This document shows positions 7,835 to 18,186 of a stretch of DNA of 64,000 nucleotides, one piece after another. The stretch is from Candidatus Pseudothioglobus singularis PS1. GTDB lineage: Bacteria; Pseudomonadota; Gammaproteobacteria; PS1; Pseudothioglobaceae. The notes under the pieces were generated by a model. The model was not told the origin of the DNA, made no database searches, and saw only the letters and a program-made list of their open reading frames with translations. Each line of letters starts with the position of its first letter. Position 1 is the stretch's first letter. A program made the translations under genes and the position numbers. Location: assembly GCF_001281385.1 (NCBI RefSeq), contig NZ_CP006911.1, forward strand, positions 1,550,001 through 1,614,000, written 5' to 3'.

Positions 7835-10800
7835 TTATAGAAATATTAACTGGCTGGCTGCTGGACAATAGAGTGCCGATTTTGATGGAAGCTGAAAAAA
7901 CTCTTCAAGAACGCCCTTGTAGTTTTCAATTTGCCCCTGGTGAGCATTTTTTTGCCTCTCAATAAATGCATTAATATTTTCACCTTCATGAAGAGAGGAG
8001 GTCTTAAAGTCTATAATCCACAAAACTCCATCCTCAACAAATAATCGATCAACAATAATCGTTTGGGTTGAGTTACTAAATTCTGACTCAACTTCTGTTG
8101 ACTCTCTATACTTAAAAATCCACTCAAAGTTTTTATCACGCTTGGTATTTTTTAGGAGGCTTAAAATTGTATCAGACAAAGAATTGAGTAATCTTGATGG
8201 CACTCCCCTCTCTCTAAGCATTGTATCAACACTTAGCGATGATGGATTAAATTCAGCGTGCTCTAGATAGAAGTGAACAATAGTACCCAGAGCACCTTGA
8301 TAAATTAAATCAAATGCTTTTGGAGAGTTGTTTAAATCATCTACATAGTTTTGCTTTCTAACCAGAGGTGGCATTAAGATTTTGTTGCGCAGGAGTTTTG
8401 GAGGTTGTTCTATTTCTAAACTAGACTCATTTTGACTATTGATATGAATGACATTGTCCTCATAGTAGTCACTCAATAATGATAGAAATGAACCAGTTGT
8501 AGGCTTTCCACTTTTTGATAGAGCGCCTAATAAATGGACTTCTTGTTTGGCCCTACTCATTGCAACATAAAGGAGCCTCATTAACTCAAAGTGTGATTGT
8601 TGCTTCTTTAAATACTGCAAGTATAGATATGTCTCACTCTCGCTATCTTCATCTGTCGGCTTTATGGGAGCCAATAAAACATGATTATCTGAAAACTCTT
8701 GCATTTGCATTAATGGAAGGTTGTCATTCCTGCCCTTTTTGCCTAAACCAGGAATAATGACTATATCAAATTCCAAACCCTTGGCTTGGTGGATAGTCAT
8801 CAATTTCAAATTTGAACTTCTTGATGGTGCATATAAATCTTGAAGCATTGACTCAATCGTTTTGATATTCAAAACTTGATTCGACTCACAATGATTAAGT
8901 AGTTTAAGAAACTGAGTTTTAATATTTTTTTCTTGCTCTTCTAAATAATGGTCTTTATAAAGCATTTCTAATACAAATGAAAAGCGCTCAACAAAGGTAA
9001 ATTTACCCTCAGAAAAAATGGCTTCTTTTGTAGCCAGGAAAATGTGTTGTGCCCTTTTGATCCCATCATCACTCAGATTTTGAACTGACTCTACATTCAT
9101 TAATTGATTAAAAATGGTTTGATCTGATGTCTTACTAAGCGCCAATAAGTCTTTTAGTTTCAGGCCACACCATGGAGCCCTGAGGATTGAAAGCCATGCT
9201 AGCTTATCGCTCAAACTAAGAAGAGCCCTTGTTAAACTTAATAAATCCCTAGTAAAAAGATTCGATCGAAGGGACTCAGTCTTTAATGATTCAAAATTTA
9301 TATTATTTTTTTGAAGCGCTGAACTCACTTGGCTTAAATGAGATCTTGATCTGACAAGAACAGCTATTTCTTTCTCTTGATTTCTAAGAAGAGATTGTTG
9401 AATAATTTTTACTATCTCTTCTGCCTCTTCTTGATCCTGATTTGGACTAAATACATAAAAGGATATAGCATTTTTTTGCTCTTCTTTCGAAAATGGAGTC
9501 GATTTTGAGTAATGAATAGAACCAAGAATTAAATTATCTTCATTTGGAAAGATGTTAGCAAAAATCTCATTATTTTCTCTAACAATACTTTGAGTTGATC
9601 TAAAGTTAGTACTTAAAATGAGGGGTTTAATGTCAAGGTTCGCAATACCACTTCTGACGACCTCAAGAAATATTCCAACTTGTGACTCTCTAAACTTATA
9701 GATAGACTGCATTGGGTCACCAACAAAAAAAATGGTTTTACCGTCATCCTGCTGCCAACCTTCGACAAGCTTTTGAATTAAATTTAATTGTGAATAAGAA
9801 GTATCTTGAAACTCGTCTACAAGGACATGTTTAATTTGATAGTCTAGTAACAAAGCGATGTCAGTTAATTCCTCTCGAGTATCAAGCGCATTTATCGCCT
9901 GCAAACTGACTTCAGAGAAATCTTGAAGGCCTTTTTCATCAAAAATAACTTTAAGCTCTGCAACGCTCAACTTTAGTACCTGTGCTATGTCAGTAATATA
10001 TTTTTTTGTAAATTCAGGAAAGTGTTCACTGGGTAAATTATGTAAATTAATGAGCAATTTTTTAAGCTCAAACTCAGAATATAGGCCATCAATAAATTTT
10101 CTTAACTGATTTTTTTCATCTTTCATTTCAGCTGGGAAGCCAATAGTTACATCAATTTTCTTTCTCCAGTTTTTTGAACTTTTTGTAATCAGAATATCAG
10201 CAATAGCCCTCCAATCCTTTAAGTCTTTAATACTTGACCCAGGGAGTTTTGAAATCTGTGAGATATCTTCCCTCTTGCTAACCTTTAACAGACTAAAAAA
10301 ATTATCTCCAAGAGCATTTTGAGCAATACCTCGAAGATCTTCTAGATAGTCAGTTATTAATGTTTTTGAGATGCTCTCCAGTGAGCTGATATCTAAAGCG
10401 CCATCAATGAATAGCCTTGGTAGCCATTGTTCTCTTTTAGCAAGCATCTCCTCTATGAGGCGATAAAATCTATCAACATGATTATCAAGAGATAGTAAGA
10501 CTGAGGAAACGCTTGATTTATATTCATCATCATTGATCAATAGCAAAGTATTTTCTGCGGCCTGACGATAAATAAATTCGTACTCATAGGAGTCGATGAT
10601 TGTTCTGTGGGGAATCAATTGATCAAGAGATGGGAACCTTGAAACTATCAAATTAGATAATGAATCAATGGTAATGACTTTCAGCCGTGAAGGGTGCCTA
10701 AGAAGGTCCCAGTTTCTTTTCTTTGATTGATTTAAAACCCGTAAAGCAAGATTATAGGTTATAAGTTTATGAGGCTCCTTAGGTGGCTCCACTTGTGCAT

Positions 10801-11011
10801 CACTTAAAGCACTTACAATTCGGAGCTTTAACTCATCGACTGCCCTATTAGTGAATGTCATAACTAAGATATTTTCTGGTTCTTCAGAAGAGCCCAATAA
10901 TTTTAAATATCTTTGCGTGATAAGTTCAGTCTTTCCAGAGCCCGCTGGGGCTTGAACAATAAATGAGCTCTCAATATTTAACGCTTGGTCTCTTTGTTTT
11001 TGATCATTCAC
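7835..11011 (-). CDS. addA: AddA-type UvrD-family helicase with C-terminal PD-(D/E)XK nuclease
   Basis: 1058 residues. Walker A is APAGSGKT (21-28), the DEXX box is [14 protein letters not shown], and helicase motifs [30 protein letters not shown] and [11 protein letters not shown] follow in superfamily 1 order. The last 120 residues hold a nuclease domain with [18 protein letters not shown] and QIENYK, the AddA/RecB-type PD-(D/E)XK layout, and all of its motif positions look intact. It would process double-strand breaks for RecA. It starts at GTG 11011, overlapping the argS stop as GTGA, so it is translationally coupled to argS. The partner AddB is not in the window. Confidence 0.85.
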   Translation of the reverse strand: MNDQKQRDQALNIESSFIVQAPAGSGKTELITQRYLKLLGSSEEPENILVMTFTNRAVDELKLRIVSALSDAQVEPPKEPHKLITYNLALRVLNQSKKRNWDLLRHPSRLKVITIDSLSNLIVSRFPSLDQLIPHRTIIDSYEYEFIYRQAAENTLLLINDDEYKSSVSSVLLSLDNHVDRFYRLIEEMLAKREQWLPRLFIDGALDISSLESISKTLITDYLEDLRGIAQNALGDNFFSLLKVSKREDISQISKLPGSSIKDLKDWRAIADILITKSSKNWRKKIDVTIGFPAEMKDEKNQLRKFIDGLYSEFELKKLLINLHNLPSEHFPEFTKKYITDIAQVLKLSVAELKVIFDEKGLQDFSEVSLQAINALDTREELTDIALLLDYQIKHVLVDEFQDTSYSQLNLIQKLVEGWQQDDGKTIFFVGDPMQSIYKFRESQVGIFLEVVRSGIANLDIKPLILSTNFRSTQSIVRENNEIFANIFPNEDNLILGSIHYSKSTPFSKEEQKNAISFYVFSPNQDQEEAEEIVKIIQQSLLRNQEKEIAVLVRSRSHLSQVSSALQKNNINFESLKTESLRSNLFTRDLLSLTRALLSLSDKLAWLSILRAPWCGLKLKDLLALSKTSDQTIFNQLMNVESVQNLSDDGIKRAQHIFLATKEAIFSEGKFTFVERFSFVLEMLYKDHYLEEQEKNIKTQFLKLLNHCESNQVLNIKTIESMLQDLYAPSRSSNLKLMTIHQAKGLEFDIVIIPGLGKKGRNDNLPLMQMQEFSDNHVLLAPIKPTDEDSESETYLYLQYLKKQQSHFELMRLLYVAMSRAKQEVHLLGALSKSGKPTTGSFLSLLSDYYEDNVIHINSQNESSLEIEQPPKLLRNKILMPPLVRKQNYVDDLNNSPKAFDLIYQGALGTIVHFYLEHAEFNPSSLSVDTMLRERGVPSRLLNSLSDTILSLLKNTKRDKNFEWIFKYRESTEVESEFSNSTQTIIVDRLFVEDGVLWIIDFKTSSLHEGENINAFIERQKNAHQGQIENYKGVLEEFFQLPSKSALYCPAASQLIFL

Positions 11012-12756
11012 ATTGACTCAGGAGCGCCCACCCCAAGAATAGAGAGTCCATTTCTTAAGATCTGTTTCGCTGCATGAATAAGTGATAGTCTAGCTTGAGT
11101 CAGATCTTGGTCTTCCAAAATAAATGTGCAAGCATTATAGTAACTATGGAACTGAGTAGCTAAGTCACGGAGATAGTAAGCAAGTTGGTGGGGCTCATAC
11201 TGAATCGCTGCCGACTCAATAACACTTTTATAACGACTAAGCTCTCTTAGAATATTTTTTTCAACCTCTTCTGTTAAAAGGGATAAGTTCGCATCTTCAA
11301 GATTTGACTCAAAACCTTTTTCATTTGCTTGTCTAAAAACAGAGCAAATTCGTGCATGTGCATATTGAATATAGAAGACTGGGTTCTCATTTGTTTTTGA
11401 TTTAGCCAAATCTAAATCAAAATCCATATGCTGCTCGGATTTTCTAAGAATGTAAAAAAAACGAGCTGCATCATTTCCCACTTCCTTTCTTAAATCTTCA
11501 AGAGTTACAAAAGAACCACTTCGAGTTGACATTTGTACTTTTTGGCCACCACGATATAGATTAGCAAATTGAACCAACAGAATTTCTAATTTATCAGGTT
11601 TATGACCCAAGGCTCCTATAGAAGCCTTGACCCTTGGGATATAGCCATGATGGTCCGCCCCCCAAACATTAATAATTTTGTCGTAACCACGCTCTAATTT
11701 TTCAAGGTGATAAGCGATATCAGAAGCAAAGTAAGTATGATTTCCATTGTCACGAACGACAACACGATCTTTTTCATCTCCATAGTTTGTCGTTTTAAAC
11801 CAAAGTGCCCCATCTTTTTTATAAATATGTCCACTATCTTTTAGTCTTGTAATGCAAGACTCTGAAAGACCACTATCGATTAATGATTGCTCTGAAAACC
11901 ATTTTTCAAAGCGCACTCCAAAATCAGCAAGATCATCTTTTATACCACCAAGAATACTTTCGATACCGACTTGAAAAATAGTCTGAAAATTGTCGCCTAA
12001 TAAGTCTTTTGCTCTGACAATTAACTCATCAATATGGGACTCTTTGTCTCCACCCTCAATGCCATCTTTACAAATATTTTCAAAAACTATATCTGCACTC
12101 TGTTTAAAAGACTCACCACTTTCAACAACAATACTATCGGCAATATCATTGATATATTGGCCTTGGTAACCATTATCAGGAAATCTTATTTGCTCTCCAC
12201 AAAGGGATAAGTATCGTAAAAATATGCTCACCGTTAAAATATCCATTTGTCTGCCGGCGTCATTTACGTAATACTCATTATCAACCTTAAAACCAATATT
12301 TCTTAACAAGTTAGATACTGTCGCACCATATGCTGCGCCTCTTCCATGGCCAACATGAAGCGGTCCAGTTGGATTGGCTGAAACATACTCTAAAAGAATA
12401 CTTTGGCCTTTACCAATTTCTGATTTACCATACATTTCACCCAGCTCAATAATCTCACTTACTATCGAGGTACTGGATGCATCCGAAAGGAAAAAATTAA
12501 TAAACCCAGGGCCAGCAATTTCAGTTTTTTTAATAAAACTTGCATCCTCTAGTTGATTAACAATAATTTTTGCAAGCTCAAGAGGGCTGGTTTTGGCTTG
12601 TTTGGCAAGCATCAATGCAATATTAGTTGCATAATCACCGTGACTTTTGTCTTTTGTATGATCGAGCCTTACTTTAGGGGGCATCTCATTAATTAGCCCT
12701 TCATTAATAAGATCCTGGATACATTTTTTAAGTAAGTCTTGTAATTGATCTTTCAT
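11008..12756 (-). CDS. argS: arginyl-tRNA synthetase
   Basis: 582-residue class I synthetase. The HIGH signature appears as HVGHGRG (134-140) inside [11 protein letters not shown], and the MSTRSG loop takes the place of KMSKS, both as usual for ArgRS. The N-terminal Add1 domain and the C-terminal DALR anticodon-binding domain (about 470-582, ending [13 protein letters not shown]) are complete. First gene of an argS-addA pair sharing a GTGA overlap. A -10-like TATAAT lies about 67 bases upstream of the ATG. Confidence 0.97.
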   Translation of the reverse strand: MKDQLQDLLKKCIQDLINEGLINEMPPKVRLDHTKDKSHGDYATNIALMLAKQAKTSPLELAKIIVNQLEDASFIKKTEIAGPGFINFFLSDASSTSIVSEIIELGEMYGKSEIGKGQSILLEYVSANPTGPLHVGHGRGAAYGATVSNLLRNIGFKVDNEYYVNDAGRQMDILTVSIFLRYLSLCGEQIRFPDNGYQGQYINDIADSIVVESGESFKQSADIVFENICKDGIEGGDKESHIDELIVRAKDLLGDNFQTIFQVGIESILGGIKDDLADFGVRFEKWFSEQSLIDSGLSESCITRLKDSGHIYKKDGALWFKTTNYGDEKDRVVVRDNGNHTYFASDIAYHLEKLERGYDKIINVWGADHHGYIPRVKASIGALGHKPDKLEILLVQFANLYRGGQKVQMSTRSGSFVTLEDLRKEVGNDAARFFYILRKSEQHMDFDLDLAKSKTNENPVFYIQYAHARICSVFRQANEKGFESNLEDANLSLLTEEVEKNILRELSRYKSVIESAAIQYEPHQLAYYLRDLATQFHSYYNACTFILEDQDLTQARLSLIHAAKQILRNGLSILGVGAPESM

Positions 12757-12863
12757 ATAATCTTGCGAATGATTTCTATTATTTTCTAGATTAGTATTTT
12801 CTTAATATTAAACTAGGCTCAAATTATACTTTCAGCGTCCGCTGTAAAACATCTACTTTAAAG

Positions 12864-15596
12864 CTAATGAGCCTCTTGCCAATTTGATCCAATACCAATA
12901 TCAACCTCAAGGGGGATGTGCAGCTTTAAAGCATTCGACATCATTAATTTTATTTTATTTGCATACTCATCAGCCTTTTCAGAGTTGATCTCAAATACTA
13001 ACTCATCATGCACTTGCATAAACATCTTGATCTCATGGCCTTCTGAATCAATCCAATCCTGAATATTAAGCATTGCTTTTTTGATAATATCAGCAGATGA
13101 CCCTTGCATAGGAGCATTAATAGCAGTCCTCAATGCATGCTGCTGAAGCATTTTATTTTTAGAATTAATTTGAGGCAAATAAAGCCTCCTACCTAATACT
13201 GTCTCAACATATCCCTGAGATTTCGCTTTCTCTTTTGTCTCATTCATAAATTGAAGGACACCAGGATAATTTTCAAAGTAGCCATCTATATATTGTTTGG
13301 CTTCCGTCCTTGAAACATCGATTTGTTTAGCTAAACCAAATGCACTCATTCCATAAATTAGGCCAAAATTAATGGCTTTAGCCTTTCGACGCTGATCTTT
13401 AGTCACCTTAGAAATTTCTGTATCAAAAACCTGAGAAGCGGTTGATCGGTGGACATCTTCATTATTATTAAAGGCAGTGAGTAAGTTTTTATCCTCTGAG
13501 ATATGGGCCATAATCCTCAATTCAATTTGAGAGTAATCGGCAGCAAGAATAATGCTTCCCTTATTAGCGATAAAAGCGGACCTAATTTGAGCACCCTGTT
13601 CGGTTCTTATTGGGATATTTTGAAAATTAGGCTTTGATGATGAAAGTCGGCCAGTTGCGGTTACAGCCTGATGATATGAGGTATGCAGTCGACCTGTTCT
13701 TCTATTGATCTGTTTAGGAAGTGCTTCTAGATATGTAGAATTTAACTTTGTCAGAGTTCTATAGGAAAGAATTAAGTCAACTAAGGGATGATCTAACAAC
13801 TTTAATGCTTCTTCATTTGTGGATGGTTGGCCTTTGGCTGTTTTCTTTTTTGGCTCAAGCCCAAAACCCTCCTCACTAAATAATATTTGTTGTATTTGCT
13901 TAGGCGACTCCAGATTAAACTCATCACCTGCTACTTCAAATGCCTTTGATTGAATGCTAGCCATCTCAGCCTTTATTTCAACTTGCTGATTAAAAAGAGA
14001 TGTCTCATCTAAAAGTGCACCGTTCCTTTCCAGTCTGAGCATGACCTTAATTAATGGAATTTCAATACTCTTGTACAACGCTACAAGCTTAGGAAAGGAT
14101 TGAAGTTTTAGCTCAAGTAAATTATTAAGTTCATTTGTCACAATTACATCCTCACAGGCATATGGCATTGCCTCATCAATACTGACCTGATTAAAGGTTA
14201 ATTGTTTTTTACCGCTTCCAGCTACATCTGAATAATGGATTGTAGTGTGATCTAAATAATGCAGCGCCAAGTCATCCATGTTGTGGCGACTTGCTACTGA
14301 ATCCAAGCAATAAGATTTAAGCATTGTGTCATCAACAATTCCATTGAGCTCTATGTCGACATTAGCTAAAACATGGGCATCATACTTTAAGTTCTGACCA
14401 ATTTTGCCTATTACCTCACTTTCTAAAATTGACTTGAGAGAATTCAATACCATATATCTTGGAAGCTGCACTGGAGCATCCAAATAATCATGGGCCACTG
14501 GGACGTAATAACTGCTCTTTTCAATAAGGAAAACGAATCCAACGATTTCGGCCTCCATATAGTCAAGACTATTTGTCTCAAGATCAAATACAAAGGACTT
14601 GCTAGAGGATAACTTCGATAATAACAATGTAAATTCATCTTCAGTGAGCACTAACGATTTAGTATAGTCATCCATCGATATTTTGGCATCAGTGTTTGGA
14701 GATTCTGGTATCTCTTTTTCTTGTGAATTAATTTGAACAGTCTCATTCTTTTCATCTAACTGCTTTAACCACATAGAGAAGCCAAACTCTTTGTATAGGG
14801 CAATTAATTCTTCTGTATTTTCTCCAGGCTCCTCTTCTAAAATATCAAAAGGCAGCTGAACATCAAACTTAAGTTGAACTAATTGATAAGAGAGGTCTAA
14901 TAAATCAAAAGATTCCCTAAGTTTTTCACCTACCTTACCACCAATCTTCTCAGCATTGGCTTTGACTCCTTCAATATTAGAATATTGCTCAAGCCATTTA
15001 GATGCAGTCTTAGGCCCAACACTCGGCACACCGGGAATATTGTCTGCAGAATCACCTGTTAAAGCGAGCAGATCTAAAATTTGATTAGGATTAACTCCCA
15101 TTTTTTCTTTGACATCAGCTTCACTATATAATTTCCCTTTCATATCTAGTTGCTTAATATTTCCACCGACAAGCTGGAAGAGGTCTTTATCACCGCTTGC
15201 AATGATTGTCTCAATATCACTTTGAGCTGCAAATCTTGACAATGTAGCAATGACATCATCGGCCTCAACACCTTCAACACATAAGAAATGGAAACCCATA
15301 GCGCGAATAATTTTATATAGAGGCTCTATCTGAATAATTAAGTCATCATGAGCGGGACTTCTATTTGCCTTATAGTCAGGAAACATTTGATGGCGAAAAT
15401 TGGACCCTTTCGCATCAAATACCATTATGAGTTTTGCTCCTTGGTACTTTCTTTGTAGGTGCTTAATGGCATTCACGACGCCAAACATTGCTCCAGTAGG
15501 AAAACCACTATCATTGGTTAAATTCTGAGATATAGTTGAAAAGTATGAGCGAAATAAAAACGCTGAACCGTCAACTAAAATGAGTGGGTGGGCCAT
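12864..15596 (-). CDS. polA: DNA polymerase I with 5'-3' and 3'-5' exonuclease domains
   Basis: 910 residues from ATG 15596; an upstream in-frame TTG at 15602 adds two residues but MAHPLILVDGS matches the family start. Order: 5' nuclease (about 1-290; VDGSAFLFRSYF, EGVEADDVIATL, SGDKDLFQLV, TGDSADNIPGV), 3'-5' exonuclease with FDLETNSLD, GQNLKYDAHV and YACEDV, so the DEDD proofreading residues are kept, then polymerase with AADYSQIELRIMAH, the O-helix RRKAKAINFGLIYG and VHDELVFE. Replication gap filling, primer removal and repair. Divergent from the znuC-like gene. No clear Shine-Dalgarno. Confidence 0.97.
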   Translation of the reverse strand: MAHPLILVDGSAFLFRSYFSTISQNLTNDSGFPTGAMFGVVNAIKHLQRKYQGAKLIMVFDAKGSNFRHQMFPDYKANRSPAHDDLIIQIEPLYKIIRAMGFHFLCVEGVEADDVIATLSRFAAQSDIETIIASGDKDLFQLVGGNIKQLDMKGKLYSEADVKEKMGVNPNQILDLLALTGDSADNIPGVPSVGPKTASKWLEQYSNIEGVKANAEKIGGKVGEKLRESFDLLDLSYQLVQLKFDVQLPFDILEEEPGENTEELIALYKEFGFSMWLKQLDEKNETVQINSQEKEIPESPNTDAKISMDDYTKSLVLTEDEFTLLLSKLSSSKSFVFDLETNSLDYMEAEIVGFVFLIEKSSYYVPVAHDYLDAPVQLPRYMVLNSLKSILESEVIGKIGQNLKYDAHVLANVDIELNGIVDDTMLKSYCLDSVASRHNMDDLALHYLDHTTIHYSDVAGSGKKQLTFNQVSIDEAMPYACEDVIVTNELNNLLELKLQSFPKLVALYKSIEIPLIKVMLRLERNGALLDETSLFNQQVEIKAEMASIQSKAFEVAGDEFNLESPKQIQQILFSEEGFGLEPKKKTAKGQPSTNEEALKLLDHPLVDLILSYRTLTKLNSTYLEALPKQINRRTGRLHTSYHQAVTATGRLSSSKPNFQNIPIRTEQGAQIRSAFIANKGSIILAADYSQIELRIMAHISEDKNLLTAFNNNEDVHRSTASQVFDTEISKVTKDQRRKAKAINFGLIYGMSAFGLAKQIDVSRTEAKQYIDGYFENYPGVLQFMNETKEKAKSQGYVETVLGRRLYLPQINSKNKMLQQHALRTAINAPMQGSSADIIKKAMLNIQDWIDSEGHEIKMFMQVHDELVFEINSEKADEYANKIKLMMSNALKLHIPLEVDIGIGSNWQEAH

Positions 15597-15697
15597 GTCC
15601 AAATTTTACATCTAAACTAAGTTTTGTTGTTCTTGAAAACTAAGTTATAAATTTGCTATTTCAAAATATATATATTGAGTCTGTATATAAATTGTTA

Positions 15698-15703
15698 TAT
15701 AAA
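15698..15703 (+). promoter_or_regulatory. sigma70-type promoter -10 for the znuC-like gene, nearly leaderless
   Basis: TATAAA at 15698-15703 is preceded, across 17 bases, by TTGAGT at 15675-15680. A start of transcription six to eight bases downstream would fall at 15709-15711, right at the ATG 15712. This fits the lack of any Shine-Dalgarno and suggests a leaderless message. The stretch TTGTTATATAAAATG over the -10 resembles one half of a Zur-type operator but is not a good palindrome, so zinc control is only a guess. Confidence 0.55.
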
Positions 15704-15711
15704 ATGTAAAG

Positions 15712-16431
15712 ATGTCTGACGCTCTAATTACACTTAACAATATAAGCCTAAGCCATAATGGAAAAAATGTCCTTGATGATGTTAGCTTTAAACTCCATGA
15801 GGGTGAATTTATAACATTAATAGGCCCAAATGGAGCTGGCAAAAGCTCTTTAATTAAAGTCCTGTTGGGCGTCATTAAGCAGGACTCTGGTGATATAACA
15901 TATACTGATAACATTAGACTAGGCTACACACCTCAAACTTTTTCAGCCAATCCTTTTATACCGATCTCTGTAAAGGATTTTTTAACCTTAAATCAAAAAT
16001 TAGACTCTGAATTTATGCTCAAGACTTTTGAGCTAACAGGAATAAAGGATTTACTTAAATCCCCTTTAAAAAACTTATCTGGCGGTGAATTGCAAAAGGT
16101 ATTGTTAACAAGGGCACTTCTCAACAAGCCAAATGTTTTAATACTGGATGAGCCTGCTCAAAATCTTGACGTTGATGGGCAAATGCAGCTTTACAAGTTA
16201 ATTCAAGACATACATCAACAACAAAATTGCGCGGTTCTAATGGTATCCCATGATCTCCATAGAGTTATGAAAGAGTCAACTCAGGTTTTATGCCTCTATC
16301 ACCACATTTGCTGTGAAGGACTTCCAGAGTCAATTTTAAAGGATGAGAAATTTAATGACTTATTTGCTGATCAAATCAATGATTTAATGGCAACTTATGA
16401 GCATCATCACAACCACCATCACGAACATTAA
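15712..16431 (+). CDS. znuC: ABC transporter ATPase, ZnuC-like (zinc/manganese uptake type), orphan
   Basis: 239 residues with Walker A GPNGAGKS (38-45), Q-loop in YTPQTF, signature LSGGE (122-126), Walker B LILDEP (143-148) and switch His in [10 protein letters not shown]. The size, the [15 protein letters not shown] stretch and the histidine-rich tail HHHNHHHEH fit the ZnuC branch of metal ABC ATPases. The tail may bind Zn. Unlike the usual layout there is no permease (znuB), binding protein (znuA) or zur beside it; it lies between polA and dapD. The partners must be elsewhere, or the substrate differs. Confidence 0.8.
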   Translation: MSDALITLNNISLSHNGKNVLDDVSFKLHEGEFITLIGPNGAGKSSLIKVLLGVIKQDSGDITYTDNIRLGYTPQTFSANPFIPISVKDFLTLNQKLDSEFMLKTFELTGIKDLLKSPLKNLSGGELQKVLLTRALLNKPNVLILDEPAQNLDVDGQMQLYKLIQDIHQQQNCAVLMVSHDLHRVMKESTQVLCLYHHICCEGLPESILKDEKFNDLFADQINDLMATYEHHHNHHHEH

Positions 16432-16456
16432 ATAGCTTTAAAAGCAATGTAAATGA

Positions 16457-16462
16457 TATAAT
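16457..16462 (+). promoter_or_regulatory. extended -10 promoter for dapD
   Basis: TGATATAAT gives a TATAAT hexamer at 16457-16462 with the TG extension one base upstream, and no good -35, as is normal for extended -10 promoters. Predicted start about 16469, 19 bases before the dapD ATG. This gives dapD its own message although the znuC-like gene ends only 56 bases before it. Confidence 0.5.
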
Positions 16463-16487
16463 TCTTCCTTTTTTTAAGCTAAGAATT

Positions 16488-17303
16488 ATGAAAAATATTA
16501 TTGAAGCAGCTTTTGAAGATCGTAACCATCTCACACCAGAATCAGCTAGCTCTGAGGTCAAAGAAGCAGTTAATGAAGCAATACATTTGCTTGACTCTGG
16601 AAAGGCTAGGGTTGCAGAGCAAAAAGGCATTGGTGATTGGGAAGTCAATGAGTGGCTTAAAAAAGCAGTATTACTATCGTTTAGACTTGCGGACAATGTC
16701 CCCATGCCCTCTGGGTTTACACAGTACTTTGACAAGGTTCCATCTAAATATGCTGAAACTACTTTAAAAGAATTTCAAGCTTCAGGCGTAAGAGTAGTCC
16801 CGCCTGCAACTGCAAGAAGAGGCTCATACATCGCCCCAAATACGGTCTTAATGCCATCTTATGTAAATATTGGTGCATATGTTGACTCTGGAACAATGGT
16901 TGATACATGGGCCACAGTAGGATCTTGTGCGCAAATTGGTAAAAATGTCCACCTTTCAGGTGGTGTTGGTATTGGTGGGGTATTAGAACCTTTGCAAGCG
17001 AGTCCAACTATTATTGAAGACAATTGCTTTATTGGAGCCAGATCGGAAGTAGTTGAGGGTGTCATTGTTGAAGAAGGAGCTGTTATATCGATGGGAGTTT
17101 ATATTGGCCAATCAACCAAAATTTTTAATAGAATGACAGGTGAAGTCAGTTATGGACGTATTCCAGCTGGATCAGTTGTAGTTTCAGGCAACCTTCCCTC
17201 TACTGATGGAAGTTATTCTCTCTATTGTGCGGTTATAGTCAAACAGGTTGACGCCAAGACAAGATCAAAAGTAGGCATAAATGAACTCCTTAGAGGAATT
17301 TAA
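16488..17303 (+). CDS. dapD: 2,3,4,5-tetrahydropyridine-2,6-dicarboxylate N-succinyltransferase
   Basis: 271-residue trimeric left-handed beta-helix enzyme of the succinylase branch of lysine/diaminopimelate synthesis. The N-terminal helical part includes [18 protein letters not shown], and the helix repeats carry the family landmarks [46 protein letters not shown] and [11 protein letters not shown]. Full length. Followed by a strong terminator. Confidence 0.97.
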   Translation: MKNIIEAAFEDRNHLTPESASSEVKEAVNEAIHLLDSGKARVAEQKGIGDWEVNEWLKKAVLLSFRLADNVPMPSGFTQYFDKVPSKYAETTLKEFQASGVRVVPPATARRGSYIAPNTVLMPSYVNIGAYVDSGTMVDTWATVGSCAQIGKNVHLSGGVGIGGVLEPLQASPTIIEDNCFIGARSEVVEGVIVEEGAVISMGVYIGQSTKIFNRMTGEVSYGRIPAGSVVVSGNLPSTDGSYSLYCAVIVKQVDAKTRSKVGINELLRGI

Positions 17304-17330
17304 ATTTTGACTTAATTAGATTATAAAAAA

Positions 17331-17353
17331 CCCGCCGTAAGGCGGGTTTTTTT
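17331..17353. terminator. bidirectional rho-independent terminator between dapD and the first 72-aa gene
   Basis: Perfect 6-bp G+C stem CCCGCC-GTAA-GGCGGG (17331-17346) with A6 on the left and T7 on the right, so it ends transcription from both sides. The same stem with one loop change recurs at 17761-17776. Confidence 0.92.
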
Positions 17354-17369
17354 ACTAAGCTAGTATTGA

Positions 17370-17588
17370 TTACTTAGTAAAGATCTTATACAACAAACCA
17401 ACAGCAATTAAGCCGACCAAGTTTGCAGAACCAAGTCCCATAATAATATCTGTTAATCTAGCTATGACATCACCAGGTAGAAATGCAGCTTGACTACCAA
17501 AAATTATTTGAACAACAACTGCAAGTGCAATGATACTTACACCAGCTTCAGTTAATTTTTTTACCCAACCAATTACATTATCTAACAT
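17370..17588 (-). CDS. 72-aa small membrane protein, copy A of a tandem pair, function unknown
   Basis: I do not recognise the family. The protein has a short amphipathic N-terminus (MLDNVIGWVKKLTEAG), a hydrophobic segment at about 17-35, a polar link FLPGDVIARLTD (36-47) and a second hydrophobic segment at about 48-70 ending in Lys, so two membrane helices in a hairpin. There is no signal-peptide cleavage site. It is identical to the 17802-18020 product at 54 of 72 positions with no gaps. It has its own promoter (TTGACA, 15 bases, TATAAA), a leader with a GGGGAG-type ribosome site and its own terminator, which suggests strong, single-gene expression. Not a fragment of a neighbour. Confidence 0.82.
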   Translation of the reverse strand: MLDNVIGWVKKLTEAGVSIIALAVVVQIIFGSQAAFLPGDVIARLTDIIMGLGSANLVGLIAVGLLYKIFTK

Positions 17589-17642
17589 ATAGTCTCCCCA
17601 TTAATTTTAAGATAACCAGATTCTTCGCTGATTGTTAAACTT

Positions 17643-17669
17643 TTTATAGTATCGAAATCAGTGTGTCAA
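17643..17669 (-). promoter_or_regulatory. promoter of small membrane protein copy A
   Basis: Minus-strand TTGACA (17664-17669) and TATAAA (17643-17648) separated by 15 bases. The stretch between promoter and start codon is visibly similar to that of copy B, including the ACTTTTTATAGTA..GAAATCAG..TGTCAAG blocks as read on the plus strand. The consensus -35 with a short spacer is present in both copies. Confidence 0.65.
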
Positions 17670-17753
17670 GTTTTCAAGACTCAGAATGGCTAATAATTAG
17701 CTAAGATCTTCTAATCTCAATTTAAATAACACAGAATTATTTCATTTATATAT

Positions 17754-17776
17754 TAAAAAACCCGCCGTTAGGCGGG
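17754..17776 (-). terminator. rho-independent terminator of small membrane protein copy B
   Basis: CCCGCC-GTTA-GGCGGG stem (17761-17776) followed on the minus strand by T6 (plus-strand A6 before the stem). Nearly identical to the terminator of copy A, so the duplicated unit included promoter, gene and terminator. Confidence 0.9.
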
Positions 17777-17801
17777 TTCTTCTTGAGTAAATATGAAATG
17801 T

Positions 17802-18020
17802 TTACTTAGAAAAGATGGTATACAACAAACCTGCTGTAATTAAACCAACTAAGCCAGCGCTACCAAGAGCACCAATCATATCCGTTAACCTAGCCACAAC
17901 ATCACCAGGAAGGAATGAAGCGCTTGAGCCAAATATTACTTGAACAACAACTGCAAGTGCTACAAGACCAACACCTGCTTCAGTTAATTTTTTAATCCAA
18001 CCAGTTACATTACTTAACAT
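17802..18020 (-). CDS. 72-aa small membrane protein, copy B of a tandem pair, function unknown
   Basis: Same design as copy A: N-terminal MLSNVTGWIKKLTEAG, first hydrophobic segment about 17-35, conserved link FLPGDVVARLTD, second hydrophobic segment about 48-70, C-terminal Lys. Most differences from copy A are conservative (I/V/L, A/S, G/A), which suggests both are under selection as proteins. Preceded by GGAGAG seven to eight bases before the ATG. The neighbour ubiA has its own terminator, so this too is a one-gene unit. Possible roles such as a pore, a subunit of a membrane complex or an envelope stress protein cannot be chosen between. Confidence 0.82.
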   Translation of the reverse strand: MLSNVTGWIKKLTEAGVGLVALAVVVQVIFGSSASFLPGDVVARLTDMIGALGSAGLVGLITAGLLYTIFSK

Positions 18021-18076
18021 ATTTTCTCTCCATTAATTATAAAGATAATCAGCATCTTTGCCGATTGGTGGACTTT

Positions 18077-18103
18077 TTATAGTAATGAAATCAGAGTGTC
18101 AAG
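18077..18103 (-). promoter_or_regulatory. promoter of small membrane protein copy B
   Basis: Minus-strand TTGACA (18098-18103), 15 bases, TATAAA (18077-18082), with the same spacing as the copy A promoter. Leader of about 50 bases to the ATG at 18020. Confidence 0.65.
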
Positions 18104-18123
18104 TTTAATTGATGAAAAAAACT

Positions 18124-18148
18124 AAAAAAAGAGCAAAAATGCTCAAAA
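18124..18148 (-). terminator. terminator after ubiA
   Basis: GAGCA-AAAA-TGCTC stem (18131-18144) followed on the minus strand by T7. It closes the minus-strand run mnmG-rsmG-tatD-rluC-ubiA and separates it from the small membrane protein genes. Confidence 0.75.
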
Positions 18149-18186
18149 ATTGACTAGAAGTTGCAAAAAAACAACAAAATTTAACT

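Noticed and set aside
15645-15914. 89-residue minus-strand frame
   Set aside because: Overlaps the znuC-like gene start and its promoter on the other strand; no motif and an implausible Ser/Leu-rich sequence.
17370-18020. Phage holin pair
   Set aside because: Small two-helix proteins can look like holins, but there are no endolysin or phage genes nearby and each has a strong housekeeping-type promoter and terminator.
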